A DNA stretch of 64,000 bases from positions 2,914,001 to 2,978,000 of the forward strand of contig NZ_CP072453.1 of NCBI RefSeq assembly GCF_019343475.1, in the 5' to 3' direction. The notes beneath the pieces are model-generated. The model was given only the letters and a program-made list of their open reading frames with translations, did not search any database and was not told the DNA's origin. Position 1 is the stretch's first letter, and every line of letters begins with the position of its first letter. Both the position numbers and the translations under genes were made by a program. The stretch is from Providencia sp. R33 (GTDB taxonomy: Bacteria > Pseudomonadota > Gammaproteobacteria > Enterobacterales > Enterobacteriaceae). Positions 1-8,904 of the stretch are shown here, piece after piece.

Positions 1-1345
1 ATCTTTGGCCACTATCCCCACGGTAAGTAGTGCTGCACTCCCTGCGACATTGCCAGCAACGGCACAAAGCCAAAACATGCCTAGCCTTGCACCAATGCTG
101 GAAAAAGTGTTGCCAGCGGTGGTGAATATTCACGTATCAGGAACCCGTGTACAAAACCAACAGATCCCAGAAGAATTGAAATTCTTCTTTGGCCCTAATG
201 CACCTTCCCAACAACAAAATGTGCGCCCATTTGAAGGCCTTGGTTCAGGTGTTATTATTGACGCTCAGCAAGGTTATATTTTAACCAACAACCACGTCAT
301 TGATGGCGCAGATAAAATTCAAATTCAATTAAATGATGGCCGTGAAATTGAGGTTAAATTAATCGGTAAAGATCCCCAAACTGATATCGCGTTACTCAAA
401 ATCACGAACGTGAAAGATATCAAAAATTTAACTGCTGTTAGTATTGCGGATTCTGACAAATTACGTGTGGGTGATTTTGCTGTCGCTGTTGGTAACCCAT
501 TCGGGTTAGGCCAAACAGCAACCTCCGGAATTATTTCCGCGTTAGGCCGTAGTGGCTTGAACCTTGAAGGCTTAGAAAACTTTATTCAAACTGATGCATC
601 CATCAACCGCGGTAACTCAGGCGGTGCCTTAGTGAACTTAAATGGTGAGTTGATTGGTATCAACACGGCTATTTTAGCACCAGGTGGTGGCAATATCGGT
701 ATCGGTTTTGCTATTCCAAGTAATATGGCCAAAAACCTGAGCGAGCAGCTGATTAAACACGGTGAAGTTAAGCGCGGTATTTTAGGTATTAAAGGGACTG
801 AGATGAACTCTGACATCGCAAAAGCCTTTAATATTGATGCACAGCGCGGTGCATTCGTCAGTGAAGTTCTGCCAAAATCATCTGCTGCAAAAGCGGGTAT
901 TAAATCAGGTGACGTTTTAGTCTCTGTCGATGGTAAACGTATTAATAGCTTTGCGGAATTAAGGGCTAAAATCGGTACCAGCCAAATCGGTAAAGAAATC
1001 ACTATTGGTCTTATCCGTTCAGGTAAACCGATGGATGTGAAAGTTGTACTTGAAAATGATGAAGGCTCAGCAACACGCGCAGAAAAATTAAGTGAATCAT
1101 TATTAGGCGCAACGATTTCGAATGCGACTATTAGCAATACACGTGGTGTTCAAGTAGACAGCGTCGCACCTAAATCCCCAGCGGCTGCTATTGGCTTAGT
1201 CAAAGGTGACCTAATCTTTGGCGTGAACGACCAACGCGTTGAAACTATTGAGCAATTCCGTAAAATCATTGATGGCAAGCCTCCAGTGCTGGCAATGAAA
1301 GTCTTACGTGATGATGAAACCTTATATCTATTAATGCGCAATTAA
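1..1345 (+). CDS. degQ: Periplasmic serine endoprotease DegQ (5' end outside window)
   Basis: DegQ is a periplasmic HtrA-family protease/chaperone that degrades unfolded envelope proteins. The trypsin-like triad is visible: His in TNNHVID, Asp in DPQTDIALLKI and Ser in GNSGGALVN. Two PDZ domains follow, the second ending at the C-terminus. The segment between the first beta strand and GLGSGVIID, containing FFFGPNAP, is the LA loop typical of DegP/DegQ; its short length fits DegQ better than DegP. The frame is open to the first base, so the signal peptide and start lie upstream; the TTG at position 5 is not a credible start. degS follows after 113 bp with a terminator between, the usual degQ-degS order. 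Confidence is high for the family and good for DegQ over DegP. Confidence 0.93.
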   Translation, partial: SLATIPTVSSAALPATLPATAQSQNMPSLAPMLEKVLPAVVNIHVSGTRVQNQQIPEELKFFFGPNAPSQQQNVRPFEGLGSGVIIDAQQGYILTNNHVIDGADKIQIQLNDGREIEVKLIGKDPQTDIALLKITNVKDIKNLTAVSIADSDKLRVGDFAVAVGNPFGLGQTATSGIISALGRSGLNLEGLENFIQTDASINRGNSGGALVNLNGELIGINTAILAPGGGNIGIGFAIPSNMAKNLSEQLIKHGEVKRGILGIKGTEMNSDIAKAFNIDAQRGAFVSEVLPKSSAAKAGIKSGDVLVSVDGKRINSFAELRAKIGTSQIGKEITIGLIRSGKPMDVKVVLENDEGSATRAEKLSESLLGATISNATISNTRGVQVDSVAPKSPAAAIGLVKGDLIFGVNDQRVETIEQFRKIIDGKPPVLAMKVLRDDETLYLLMRN

Positions 1346-1374
1346 TTAATAAAAGTAGGTCTTAAAATCAATAA

Positions 1375-1411
1375 AACAGGTACAGTATCACTCTGCTGTA
1401 CCTGTTTTTTT
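1375..1411 (+). terminator. Rho-independent terminator of degQ
   Basis: An 11-bp perfect stem (AACAGGTACAG at 1375-1385 with CTGTACCTGTT at 1396-1406) around a 10-nt loop is followed by a run of T. It sits 30 bp after the degQ stop, so degS is likely to have its own promoter. Confidence 0.9.
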
Positions 1412-1458
1412 ATGTTATGCTCAGTACATGTAAAAAATAACTGAATCTCCAATATCTT

Positions 1459-2523
1459 ATGGTAAAGAAGCTCACTGTTTCTGTCATGCTAGGCCTATTA
1501 ACTGCGTTGATTATCATCATTGCAGTGCCTTCATTGCGCCCGCAAGGCTTAGCGGATTTATTATATGGCAAAACAGATAGCGAGCCCGTCAGTTATAATA
1601 AAGCGGTACGCCGTGCAGCACCTGCCGTGGTTTATGTCTATAGTAGCTCTAAGGGGAGCTTTTCCCAGTCTGGTCGTGAGCTTAAATCGTTAGGCTCTGG
1701 CGTAATTATGAGCCCGAATGGCTATATCATTACCAATAAACATGTGGTTGATAATCCTGATCAAATCTTAGTAGCACTGCAAGATGGCGCCATTTTTGAT
1801 GCCTTACTGGTGGGCTCTGATTCACTGACAGACCTTGCTATACTTAAGATTGATGCGGATAACCTCCCTGTTATCCCAATTAATACTCAACGTGTCACCC
1901 ATGTGGGGGATGTCGTCTTAGCCATTGGCAATCCCTACAATATTGGTCAAACTGTCACCCAAGGCATTATTAGTGCGACAGGCCGTGTGGGTTTAAGCTC
2001 TACACGTCGGCAAAATTTCTTACAAACAGATGCTTCAATTAACTCGGGTAACTCTGGTGGAGCCCTGATTAATACCGAAGGTGAGTTAGTCGGGATTAAC
2101 ACGCTATCCTTCACTGCAGGGCAAGGAGTTACCTCAGAAGGCCTCAGTTTTGCTATCCCAACGGCACTCGCGACGAAAATTATGGATAAACTGATCCGTG
2201 ATGGCCGAGTGATCCGCGGTTACATTGGTATTACCGCGCGTGAACTGCCACAAATCAGGTCAAACAATAATAATATCAATCAAATACAAGGGCTTCGTGT
2301 TTTCCAAGTTGCACCTAATGGCCCAGCTGCTAAATCGGGTATTGTTCAAGGGGATATTATTTTATCTGTTGATGGGAAGCCTGCAATTTCAGCTGCTGAA
2401 ACCATGGATTTCGTCGCTGAAATTCGCCCCGGTAGTAAAGCCTCTGTACAAATTTTGCGAGACGGCGAAACGAAAACTATCGATGTGGTTATTGAAGAAA
2501 ACCCTGAAGGACAAGCCAGTTAA
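1459..2523 (+). CDS. degS: Inner-membrane site-1 serine protease DegS
   Basis: DegS senses misfolded outer-membrane proteins through its PDZ domain and makes the first cut in RseA, starting release of sigma-E. The 354-residue protein has an N-terminal membrane anchor (about residues 5-26, LLTALIIIIAVPSL) instead of a cleavable signal, a trypsin fold with His in TNKHVVD, Asp in DSLTDLAILKI and Ser in GNSGGALIN, and a single C-terminal PDZ domain. One PDZ, the anchor and the length separate it from DegQ/DegP. It is convergent with murA, with a shared terminator between them. The chosen ATG gives the family length. Confidence 0.96.
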   Translation: MVKKLTVSVMLGLLTALIIIIAVPSLRPQGLADLLYGKTDSEPVSYNKAVRRAAPAVVYVYSSSKGSFSQSGRELKSLGSGVIMSPNGYIITNKHVVDNPDQILVALQDGAIFDALLVGSDSLTDLAILKIDADNLPVIPINTQRVTHVGDVVLAIGNPYNIGQTVTQGIISATGRVGLSSTRRQNFLQTDASINSGNSGGALINTEGELVGINTLSFTAGQGVTSEGLSFAIPTALATKIMDKLIRDGRVIRGYIGITARELPQIRSNNNNINQIQGLRVFQVAPNGPAAKSGIVQGDIILSVDGKPAISAAETMDFVAEIRPGSKASVQILRDGETKTIDVVIEENPEGQAS

Positions 2524-2548
2524 TTGCGGACAAATAAATTTGACGATA

Positions 2549-2578
2549 AAAAATGCCGTTCAATTGAACGGCATTTTT
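2549..2578. terminator. Bidirectional terminator between degS and murA
   Basis: A near-perfect palindrome centred at 2563/2564 (arms AAATGCCGTTCAA and TTGAACGGCATTT) has A-rich sequence on the left and T-rich on the right, so it can end transcripts from both convergent genes. The stop codons lie at 2523 (degS) and 2603 (murA). Confidence 0.88.
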
Positions 2579-2602
2579 GTTTCAATTCAAAAACCGAGAA
2601 AG

Positions 2603-3865
2603 TTAGTCGTCTGAATGGACACGCTGAATATCTGCGCCTAAACCACGCAGTTTATCTTCAATATGTTCATAACCACGGTCAATGTGATAAATACGATCAA
2701 CTGTTGTGGTGCCTTCTGCAATACAACCTGCAATAACAAGACTCGCAGATGCACGTAAATCTGTTGCCATCACTTGTGCACTGGTTAATTTCTCAACCCC
2801 ATGGCACAACACTGTATTACTTTCGATTTCAGCATGCGCACCCATACGGATAAGCTCAGGGATATGCATAAAACGGTTTTCAAAAATTGTCTCAGTGATA
2901 AGCCCAGCACCTTCAGCGACTAAGTTTAGTAAGCTGAACTGTGCTTGCATGTCTGTTGGGAACCCCGGATGTGGTGCAGTACGGATAGTCACCGCTTTAG
3001 GGCGTTTACCTTCCATATCTAAGCTAATCCAGTCATCACCGATTTCAATCGTTGCACCCGCTTCGCGCAATTTTGCTAATACCGCATCCAGCGTATCTGG
3101 GCGTGCATTACGGCAAATAACGTTACCGCGAGAAACCGCTGCTGCGATTAAGAATGTGCCTGTTTCAATACGGTCAGGCAGAACTTGGTATGTACCACCA
3201 CCTAATCGCTCAACCCCTTCAATCACAATACGGTCAGTGCCTGCACCGGTAATTTTTGCACCAAGGGTGTTTAAGAAATTAGCTGTATCTTCAATTTCTG
3301 GCTCACGCGCAGCATTTTCAATGGTCGTTGTGCCTTCCGCTAATGTGGCAGCTGTCATAATAGAGACCGTAGCCCCTACGCTAACTTTATCCATCACGAT
3401 GCAGGCCCCTTTCAGGCGACCATCGACGGTGGCTTTCACATAACCATCTTCCAGAACAATATTTGCACCTAACTGTTCTAAACCAGAAATATGTAAATCA
3501 ACAGGACGGGCACCAATAGCACAACCACCTGGCAGAGAAACTTCGCCATGACCAAAACGTGCAACTAAAGGTGCCAGCGCCCAGATAGAAGCACGCATAG
3601 TTTTCACGAGGTCATAAGGGGCGCAGTAAGTGCTTACTGTGCTCGCATCAACAAATACTGAGCCATTACGTTTCACTTTCGTGCCAAGCTGGTTCAATAA
3701 TTTAATGGTGGTGTCGATATCCCTCAGATGAGGAACATTCTGTATTTCTACTGGCTCTTCAGCCAATAGAGCAGCGAACAGGATTGGCAGCGCAGCATTT
3801 TTCGCGCCAGAAATAGTAACCTCGCCCGATAAACGGGTTGGCCCTTTAACTAAAAACTTATCCAT
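2603..3865 (-). CDS. murA: UDP-N-acetylglucosamine 1-carboxyvinyltransferase MurA
   Basis: MurA transfers enolpyruvate from PEP to UDP-GlcNAc, the first committed step of peptidoglycan synthesis in the cytoplasm. The 420-residue product begins MDKFLVKGPTRLSGEVTISGAKN and has the EPSP-synthase-like double fold. The active-site cysteine is present in PGGCAIGARPVDLH (Cys115 in E. coli), so the enzyme should be fosfomycin-sensitive; Asp and Asn residues in the SGAKNAALP region are also kept. It follows ibaG on the same strand (52-bp gap), as in E. coli. The degS-murA neighbourhood differs from E. coli, where these genes are some distance apart. Confidence 0.98.
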   Translation of the reverse strand: MDKFLVKGPTRLSGEVTISGAKNAALPILFAALLAEEPVEIQNVPHLRDIDTTIKLLNQLGTKVKRNGSVFVDASTVSTYCAPYDLVKTMRASIWALAPLVARFGHGEVSLPGGCAIGARPVDLHISGLEQLGANIVLEDGYVKATVDGRLKGACIVMDKVSVGATVSIMTAATLAEGTTTIENAAREPEIEDTANFLNTLGAKITGAGTDRIVIEGVERLGGGTYQVLPDRIETGTFLIAAAVSRGNVICRNARPDTLDAVLAKLREAGATIEIGDDWISLDMEGKRPKAVTIRTAPHPGFPTDMQAQFSLLNLVAEGAGLITETIFENRFMHIPELIRMGAHAEIESNTVLCHGVEKLTSAQVMATDLRASASLVIAGCIAEGTTTVDRIYHIDRGYEHIEDKLRGLGADIQRVHSDD

Positions 3866-3917
3866 TCAAGTATTCTCGTATGTCGAATTGTACAGGCTGT
3901 TCGCTTAGGCTTTGAAA

Positions 3918-4172
3918 TCAAAGACCACTAAGTTTACGATCGCGCTCCCATTGCGCAGGGGTGTACGCTTTAATTGATAGAGCATGAATGCGGTTATCCG
4001 CAATATATTCCATCAATGGCGCATAAATTGCTTGCTGTTGCTTAACACGGCTCATACCGTCAAACATGTCACCGACAGCGATAACCTGAAAGTGGCTACC
4101 ATCACCCGTAACAATAGCCTCATCCAGAGACAACTTTTCCATCAATACTTGTTTTATTTCGTTGGTTTCCAT
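3918..4172 (-). CDS. ibaG: BolA-family iron-sulfur/redox protein IbaG
   Basis: This 84-residue protein is a BolA-like family member (IbaG, formerly YrbA). These proteins bind monothiol glutaredoxins and 2Fe-2S clusters; IbaG has been linked to acid resistance and envelope maintenance. The BolA signature is seen in DGSHFQVIAVGDMFDGMSRVKQQQ and the terminal helix. It lies just upstream of murA and downstream of the mla genes, the conserved order. A 216-bp gap with a terminator separates it from mlaB, so ibaG-murA probably have their own promoter. Confidence 0.93.
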   Translation of the reverse strand: METNEIKQVLMEKLSLDEAIVTGDGSHFQVIAVGDMFDGMSRVKQQQAIYAPLMEYIADNRIHALSIKAYTPAQWERDRKLSGL

Positions 4173-4312
4173 AGTGACTCTATTATGATTATTTGTGGTT
4201 TTTCAATTTTACTCTGACTAATTCTAGTTGAATGTGCCCAATTAGTCACAACTCGAATTGAAAGAGCATAAACGTCTATCCTAAAGGATTAAGCCTAACA
4301 CTTAAACCAAAG

Positions 4313-4347
4313 AAAACGCCTCTAACGCACAAATGCACGTAGAGGCG
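4313..4347 (-). terminator. Terminator of the mla operon
   Basis: The stem CGCCTCTA (4317-4324) pairs with TAGAGGCG (4340-4347), extended by an inner GCA/TGC pairing. On the minus strand it is followed by a T run (A's at 4313-4316 on plus). It lies 41 bp after the mlaB stop; the plus side also has T's, so it may work both ways. Confidence 0.82.
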
Positions 4348-4388
4348 CTTATTTTTACATAACTTGACCGAATTTAGGACTCATCGCC

Positions 4389-4679
4389 TTAATCCAGAAT
4401 GATGGCTTTCACCCCATATAACTCAATAAGTGTATTCAAGTTATCACTAGCACCAATAATATTCAGGGGCTGTTTTTTAGCTTGAAACTCGCCTTTTAAG
4501 CGAACTAACATTGCCAGCCCCGTTGAATCCACATGGGTTAAGCCTGAAACATCTATTTTTTCAATATGTTCCAGCAATGGGGATTTTTTATCCCAAAACG
4601 ACATCAATGAGTCACGGTCTAATGAGCCCGTCAAATGCAGTGTTGATTGCGTTTTTTCCCATGCCAATGCGTGGCTCAT
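4389..4679 (-). CDS. mlaB: STAS-domain subunit MlaB of the phospholipid ABC transporter
   Basis: MlaB is the cytoplasmic STAS protein that binds MlaF and is needed for assembly and activity of the MlaFEDB transporter. The 96-residue protein has a STAS fold with the conserved loop DVSGLTHVDSTGLAMLV, including the Ser/Thr pair found in anti-sigma antagonists. It starts one base after the mlaC stop, so the two are translationally close. It is the last gene of mlaFEDCB before a terminator. Confidence 0.94.
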   Translation of the reverse strand: MSHALAWEKTQSTLHLTGSLDRDSLMSFWDKKSPLLEHIEKIDVSGLTHVDSTGLAMLVRLKGEFQAKKQPLNIIGASDNLNTLIELYGVKAIILD

Positions 4680-4680
4680 A

Positions 4681-5310
4681 TTAGTTTTTCTCTTCTAACG
4701 TAATTGGCGCTTTTGCACTGATTTCTAACTGTTTTGTTAAGCCATCAATGCCTTGTTTACGTAAAATATCACCCCACTCATTTTGCTTGGTAGTGATCAT
4801 ACTGACGCCTTCAGCGATCATATCATAGGCTTGCCAATAACCTGTTTTGCTGTTTTTACGCCACTGGAAATCTAAGCGTACCGGTGGACGGCCATTGGTG
4901 TCGGTGATTGTGACACGAATAGCAACGATATTTTTATCGCCAACAGGTTGTTCTGGCGCAATTTGGTAAGTTTGACCATGGTACATTGCCAGTGCTTGGC
5001 CATAAACCTGCTCAAGGTAGTCTTCGAATGCCGCGAAGTAAGCATCACGCTGTGCAGGCGTTGCACCTTTATAGTAAGTACCTAAAACCAGCGCACCTGC
5101 ATATTTAATTTGCACATAAGGCAGTAATTCTTCACGAACAATCGTTCTGAGATATTCAGGATCTTGTTTAATTTTCGGCTGTTCAGATTTCAACCGATTA
5201 AAAGTTTTTGCTGCCGCCTCATCCATTAATTTATACGGATTCGTTTGGTCTACCGCCATCGCAAATGGCGCAATAGCCAACATGGCAACCATCATTAAAC
5301 GTTTAAACAT
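4681..5310 (-). CDS. mlaC: Periplasmic phospholipid-binding protein MlaC
   Basis: MlaC carries phospholipid across the periplasm between the MlaA-porin complex in the outer membrane and MlaD in the inner membrane. The 209-residue product has a signal peptide (MFKRLMMVAMLAIAPFAMA, cleavage after AMA) and the Tol_Tol_Ttg2 domain, with YVQIKYAGALVLG and the C-terminal LRKQGIDGLTKQL recognisable. It lies between mlaD and mlaB in the conserved order. Confidence 0.96.
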   Translation of the reverse strand: MFKRLMMVAMLAIAPFAMAVDQTNPYKLMDEAAAKTFNRLKSEQPKIKQDPEYLRTIVREELLPYVQIKYAGALVLGTYYKGATPAQRDAYFAAFEDYLEQVYGQALAMYHGQTYQIAPEQPVGDKNIVAIRVTITDTNGRPPVRLDFQWRKNSKTGYWQAYDMIAEGVSMITTKQNEWGDILRKQGIDGLTKQLEISAKAPITLEEKN

Positions 5311-5346
5311 AATTCATTCCTTTAACTATTTTGAGGGAGCTGCGGA

Positions 5347-5844
5347 TTATTTAGATGCAGGCTCAGCACCTTGGCTATCGCCACTCTTATACAAGAACTG
5401 CCCGATTAAATCTTCTAACACCATCGCTGGCTTAGTGTCTTCAAGGCGTCCACCATTTTTCAAGATAGTAGTCCCTAACTCTTCATCATCAGGACCAATA
5501 TTCATGGCAATATACTGTTCGCCAAGTAAACCTGATGTACGAATGGATAAAGAACTTGAATCTGGAATATTGTCGTATTCACTTAGTAAATCGATTTTTA
5601 CTTCAGGTACATAGTTCTTTTTATCGAGAGTGATACTGGCAACACGGCCAACAACCACACCACCAACTTTGATTGGAGAACCTTCTTTCAAGCCACCAAT
5701 ATTTTCAAATGACGCTGAAATTTGATAGGTGGATTGGCTACCAATCGATTTCAAATCGGCGACTTTTAAACATAAAAAGATAATGGCGGCGATCGCCAAT
5801 AACATAAAACAGCCAACCCATATTTCACTTTTTTTACTTTGCAT
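5347..5844 (-). CDS. mlaD: MCE-domain membrane protein MlaD
   Basis: MlaD forms the hexameric periplasmic ring of the MlaFEDB phospholipid transporter. The 165-residue protein has one N-terminal membrane helix (about residues 8-27, IWVGCFMLLAIAAIIFLCLKV) and one MCE domain, visible in FENIGGLKEGSPIKVGGVVVGRV and the LLGEQYIAMNIG strand. It is somewhat shorter than E. coli MlaD (about 183 residues), mainly at the C-terminal tail. It lies 3 bp after mlaE. Confidence 0.96.
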   Translation of the reverse strand: MQSKKSEIWVGCFMLLAIAAIIFLCLKVADLKSIGSQSTYQISASFENIGGLKEGSPIKVGGVVVGRVASITLDKKNYVPEVKIDLLSEYDNIPDSSSLSIRTSGLLGEQYIAMNIGPDDEELGTTILKNGGRLEDTKPAMVLEDLIGQFLYKSGDSQGAEPASK

Positions 5845-5847
5845 GAC

Positions 5848-6630
5848 TTAGTTCCCAAACATCAGTGCGGTAAGTACGAAATCCAGTCCTAAAACAGACA
5901 ATGACGCATGAACAACGGTTCTCGTTGTTGCTTGGCTGATCCCTTCCGAGGTTGGAATTGCATCATAGCCATTAAACAGTGCGATCCATGTTACGGTGAA
6001 CGCAAATACTAAGCTTTTGATAACACAGTTAACCAGATCTAATCGCCAGTCGATTGAAGATTGCATTGATGCCCAGAAAAAGCCTTCATCAATCCCCTTC
6101 CAATCCACACCAACCAATGCACCGCCTAAAATACCGACAGCCACAAAAATCAGTGATAACAACGGCATACTAATAAAACCAGCCCAGAAGCGTGGTGCAA
6201 TAACCCGTCTTAATGGGTCAACAGCCATCATTTCTAAACTCGAAATTTGTTCGGTTGCTTTCATTAAACCAATTTCAGCTGTCAATGCCGAACCTGCACG
6301 CCCTGCAAATAACAAGGCCGTCACAACAGGGCCTAGCTCCCTTAATAGAGAAAGGGCCACCATCATGCCTAGGCTCGCTTCTGCACTGAATGTGGTGAGG
6401 ACAAGGTAACCTTGTAGCCCCAACACCATGCCAATAAATAAGCCCGATACTGCCACAATCAATAAAGACTGAACGCCTACCGCATACAGTTGCTTCATTA
6501 GAAGCGGCCACTGTTTGCCAAATTCAGGTTTACCCAATAAGGCGCGAAACAGCATGTAGCCTGCTCGCCCAAAAGCAGAAAAAATATCAATCCATCGACG
6601 TCCGAAGGCTGCTATCGCCTTTATTATCAT
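5848..6630 (-). CDS. mlaE: Phospholipid ABC transporter permease MlaE
   Basis: MlaE is the inner-membrane permease of the Mla lipid transport system. The 260-residue product is a MlaE/YrbE permease with five or so hydrophobic helices and the family motif ELGPVVTALLFAGRAGSALTAEIG (split here by my reading into ELGPV and AGRAGSA), followed by EMMAVDPLRRVIAPRF. It is 6 bp downstream of mlaF. Confidence 0.97.
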   Translation of the reverse strand: MIIKAIAAFGRRWIDIFSAFGRAGYMLFRALLGKPEFGKQWPLLMKQLYAVGVQSLLIVAVSGLFIGMVLGLQGYLVLTTFSAEASLGMMVALSLLRELGPVVTALLFAGRAGSALTAEIGLMKATEQISSLEMMAVDPLRRVIAPRFWAGFISMPLLSLIFVAVGILGGALVGVDWKGIDEGFFWASMQSSIDWRLDLVNCVIKSLVFAFTVTWIALFNGYDAIPTSEGISQATTRTVVHASLSVLGLDFVLTALMFGN

Positions 6631-6636
6631 CTTATT

Positions 6637-7440
6637 TTACCCTAATAAATCGGCCAGATAATCATTGGCAGGAAAACGGAACGGCACGGGACCATCAGCG
6701 ATACCATCAAGAAATTGGCGCACACGAGGGTCTTGGTTATCACGCAGCGCTTCACCCGTTCCCTGAGCAATAACATGCTGCTGGGCAACAATATATGCAT
6801 TATCTGCAATGCTCAAAACCTCTGGCACATCATGAGAAACCACCACACAGGTTACGCCAAGCGCTTGATTTAATTCATCAATGAGTTTAACCAAAACTCC
6901 CATCGTAATCGGATCTTGCCCTACAAAAGGCTCATCAAACATGATCAAATCCGGGTCAAGGGCGATGGCGCGTGCTAATGCCGCACGGCGTGCCATTCCG
7001 CCAGAAAGCTCAGATGGCATCAATGTAGCCGCCCCACGTAACCCGACCGCCTCTAATTTCATCATCACGGTCGTGCGAATTAAAGACTCAGGTAAATTTG
7101 TATGTTCACGCAGTGGAAACGCTACGTTATTAAATACATCCATATCAGTGAACAACGCCCCTGATTGGAACAACATGCTCATTTTTTTACGTGCTTGATA
7201 TAATTTTGAACGTGATAATGACGGGATATTGTCGCCATCAAACCAAATTTCACCTTCACTTGGGCGTAATTGCCCACCAATCAAGCGCAGCAATGTGGTT
7301 TTACCAATCCCAGATGGCCCCATTATTGCCGTAATTTTACCACGAGGAACTGTCAGGTTAATATTTTCAAATATTTTCCGATTGCCTCGAGTAAAGGACA
7401 TGTTCCGTACTTCGATTAAGTTGTCTGTCTGTGCTTGCAT
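6637..7440 (-). CDS. mlaF: Phospholipid ABC transporter ATP-binding protein MlaF
   Basis: MlaF is the ATPase that powers MlaE. The 267-residue protein has Walker A (GPSGIGKTT), the ABC signature (LSGGMARR), Walker B (LIMFDEP) and the switch His in VVVSHD. The C-terminal extension ending DGPVPFRFPANDYLADLLG corresponds to the E. coli MlaF tail involved in dimer contacts. It is the first gene of the operon; its promoter should lie in the divergent region shared with kdsD. The calcium/sodium antiporter gene that sits between mlaF and kdsD in E. coli is not here. Confidence 0.97.
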   Translation of the reverse strand: MQAQTDNLIEVRNMSFTRGNRKIFENINLTVPRGKITAIMGPSGIGKTTLLRLIGGQLRPSEGEIWFDGDNIPSLSRSKLYQARKKMSMLFQSGALFTDMDVFNNVAFPLREHTNLPESLIRTTVMMKLEAVGLRGAATLMPSELSGGMARRAALARAIALDPDLIMFDEPFVGQDPITMGVLVKLIDELNQALGVTCVVVSHDVPEVLSIADNAYIVAQQHVIAQGTGEALRDNQDPRVRQFLDGIADGPVPFRFPANDYLADLLG

Positions 7441-7921
7441 TGTTAAATAACTCGTTATACATCATGCCTGAATATCATGTTTACCCGCTCAGATATTACC
7501 GAAAGATAAACTGAAAATCGTCTAATATCACAACGAAATAGAATTTATAGTATTATAGCGCTGAAAATGTGACTTTTAGTGTTACAACTATGTTTTTGTA
7601 TAAACAACACCAACCAAAACTGATTAAATTAATTTATAGTCAGTAAAAATTGCCTGCAATAACAGCAGATAGCTCTTAGAATATGGCGTTTAATTAATGG
7701 TGAGGATACGCGAATTTACCCGCCTATTTTTGGTTCAAGATGCTAAAGAAAGCAGATTTTACCTCTCCAATTGTACTTTGGATCACAGTAAAATAACAAT
7801 TAGGTGCAAAACTATCATTAAAGATAGCTTAACAGACAAAATACTTACTGATACCAAGTATTCGTTATACAATTCATTTTTGCTTATCCGATTCACTTAA
7901 AAGCTACGCATGGAACGAGAA
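7441..7921. promoter_or_regulatory. Divergent promoter region between mlaF and kdsD
   Basis: About 480 AT-rich bases separate mlaF (minus) from kdsD (plus) and must carry promoters for both operons. I see no gene I can support. A small inverted repeat CTATC-ATTAAA-GATAG lies near 7811-7826, and several TATAAT-like boxes are present, none decisive. The 67-codon open frame at 7697-7900 has no recognisable protein features. Confidence 0.5.
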
Positions 7922-8890
7922 ATGTCAAACTTCGATTTTCAGAAAGTAGGTAAAGAAGTTCTCCATATCGAACACGAAGGCTTAAAAAACCTAGAACAAT
8001 ATATTAATGCTGACTTTAACCGCGCTTGCCAATTGATTTTTGGCTGTGAAGGTAAAGTTGTCGTGATGGGAATGGGAAAATCTGGGCACATCGGCCGTAA
8101 AATTGCAGCAACATTAGCCAGTACTGGTACCCCCTCCTTTTTCGTTCACCCAGGCGAAGCTAGCCATGGTGATTTAGGGATGATAACGAGTAAAGATGTA
8201 GTACTCGCCATTTCCAACTCAGGGGAGTCTGGTGAAATTTTAGCGTTACTACCTGTTTTAAAACGCATTAAGGTTCCCTTAATCTGCATGACTAACAACC
8301 CTGATAGTAATATGGGAAAATATGCAGATGTACATTTATGCATTAAGGTGCCACAAGAAGCCTGTCCATTAGGGCTCGCACCAACAACTAGTACGACTGC
8401 AACCCTAGTGATGGGCGATGCCTTAGCTATCGCATTGTTGACTGCCCGTGGGTTTACCGCAGATGATTTCGCACTTTCTCACCCAGGCGGCGCACTTGGG
8501 CGCAAACTTTTACTCTTAGTTCGTGATTTAATGAATACGGGTGAGGATATCCCCCATATTCCTAAAAGTGCGTCTTTGCGTGAAGCTTTAGTCGAAATTA
8601 CCCGTAAAAAACTGGGTATGACAGTGGTCTGTGATGACGAGATGAATATTGAGGGTATCTTCACGGATGGTGATTTGCGCCGTATCTTTGATATGGGGAT
8701 TGATCTGAATAACGCGAAAATTGCGGATCTCATGACCCCTGGTGGCATTCGAGTCTCCCCAAGTATGTTAGCCGTTGAAGCACTCAATTTAATGCAATCA
8801 AAACACGTAACCTCATTGTTAGTTGCGCAAGACAATAAATTAGTGGGTGTTTTGCACATGCACGACCTGCTCCAAGCAGGTGTTGTATAA
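7922..8890 (+). CDS. kdsD: D-arabinose 5-phosphate isomerase KdsD
   Basis: KdsD converts ribulose 5-phosphate to arabinose 5-phosphate, the first step of Kdo synthesis for LPS. It has an N-terminal SIS sugar-isomerase domain (MGMGKSGHIGRKIAATLASTG, SHPGGALGRKLL) and two C-terminal CBS domains. The frame opens at 7910 (MEREMSNF), but the ATG at 7922 is preceded by GGAACGAGAA with proper spacing and matches the family length (322 residues), so I chose it. kdsC follows after 14 bp. Confidence 0.95.
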   Translation: MSNFDFQKVGKEVLHIEHEGLKNLEQYINADFNRACQLIFGCEGKVVVMGMGKSGHIGRKIAATLASTGTPSFFVHPGEASHGDLGMITSKDVVLAISNSGESGEILALLPVLKRIKVPLICMTNNPDSNMGKYADVHLCIKVPQEACPLGLAPTTSTTATLVMGDALAIALLTARGFTADDFALSHPGGALGRKLLLLVRDLMNTGEDIPHIPKSASLREALVEITRKKLGMTVVCDDEMNIEGIFTDGDLRRIFDMGIDLNNAKIADLMTPGGIRVSPSMLAVEALNLMQSKHVTSLLVAQDNKLVGVLHMHDLLQAGVV

Positions 8891-8904
8891 TATAAGGAAA
8901 TACC

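Noticed and set aside
586..1137. 183-codon minus-strand ORF inside degQ
   Set aside because: It is the antisense shadow of a highly conserved gene with intact catalytic motifs on the other strand.
2225..2736. Two plus-strand ORFs overlapping the end of degS and murA
   Set aside because: Frame-shifted shadows of degS and murA crossing the terminator palindrome.
7697..7900. 67-codon plus-strand ORF upstream of kdsD
   Set aside because: AT-rich spacer, no good ribosome site, no recognisable protein features, and no similarity to the antiporter gene found here in E. coli.
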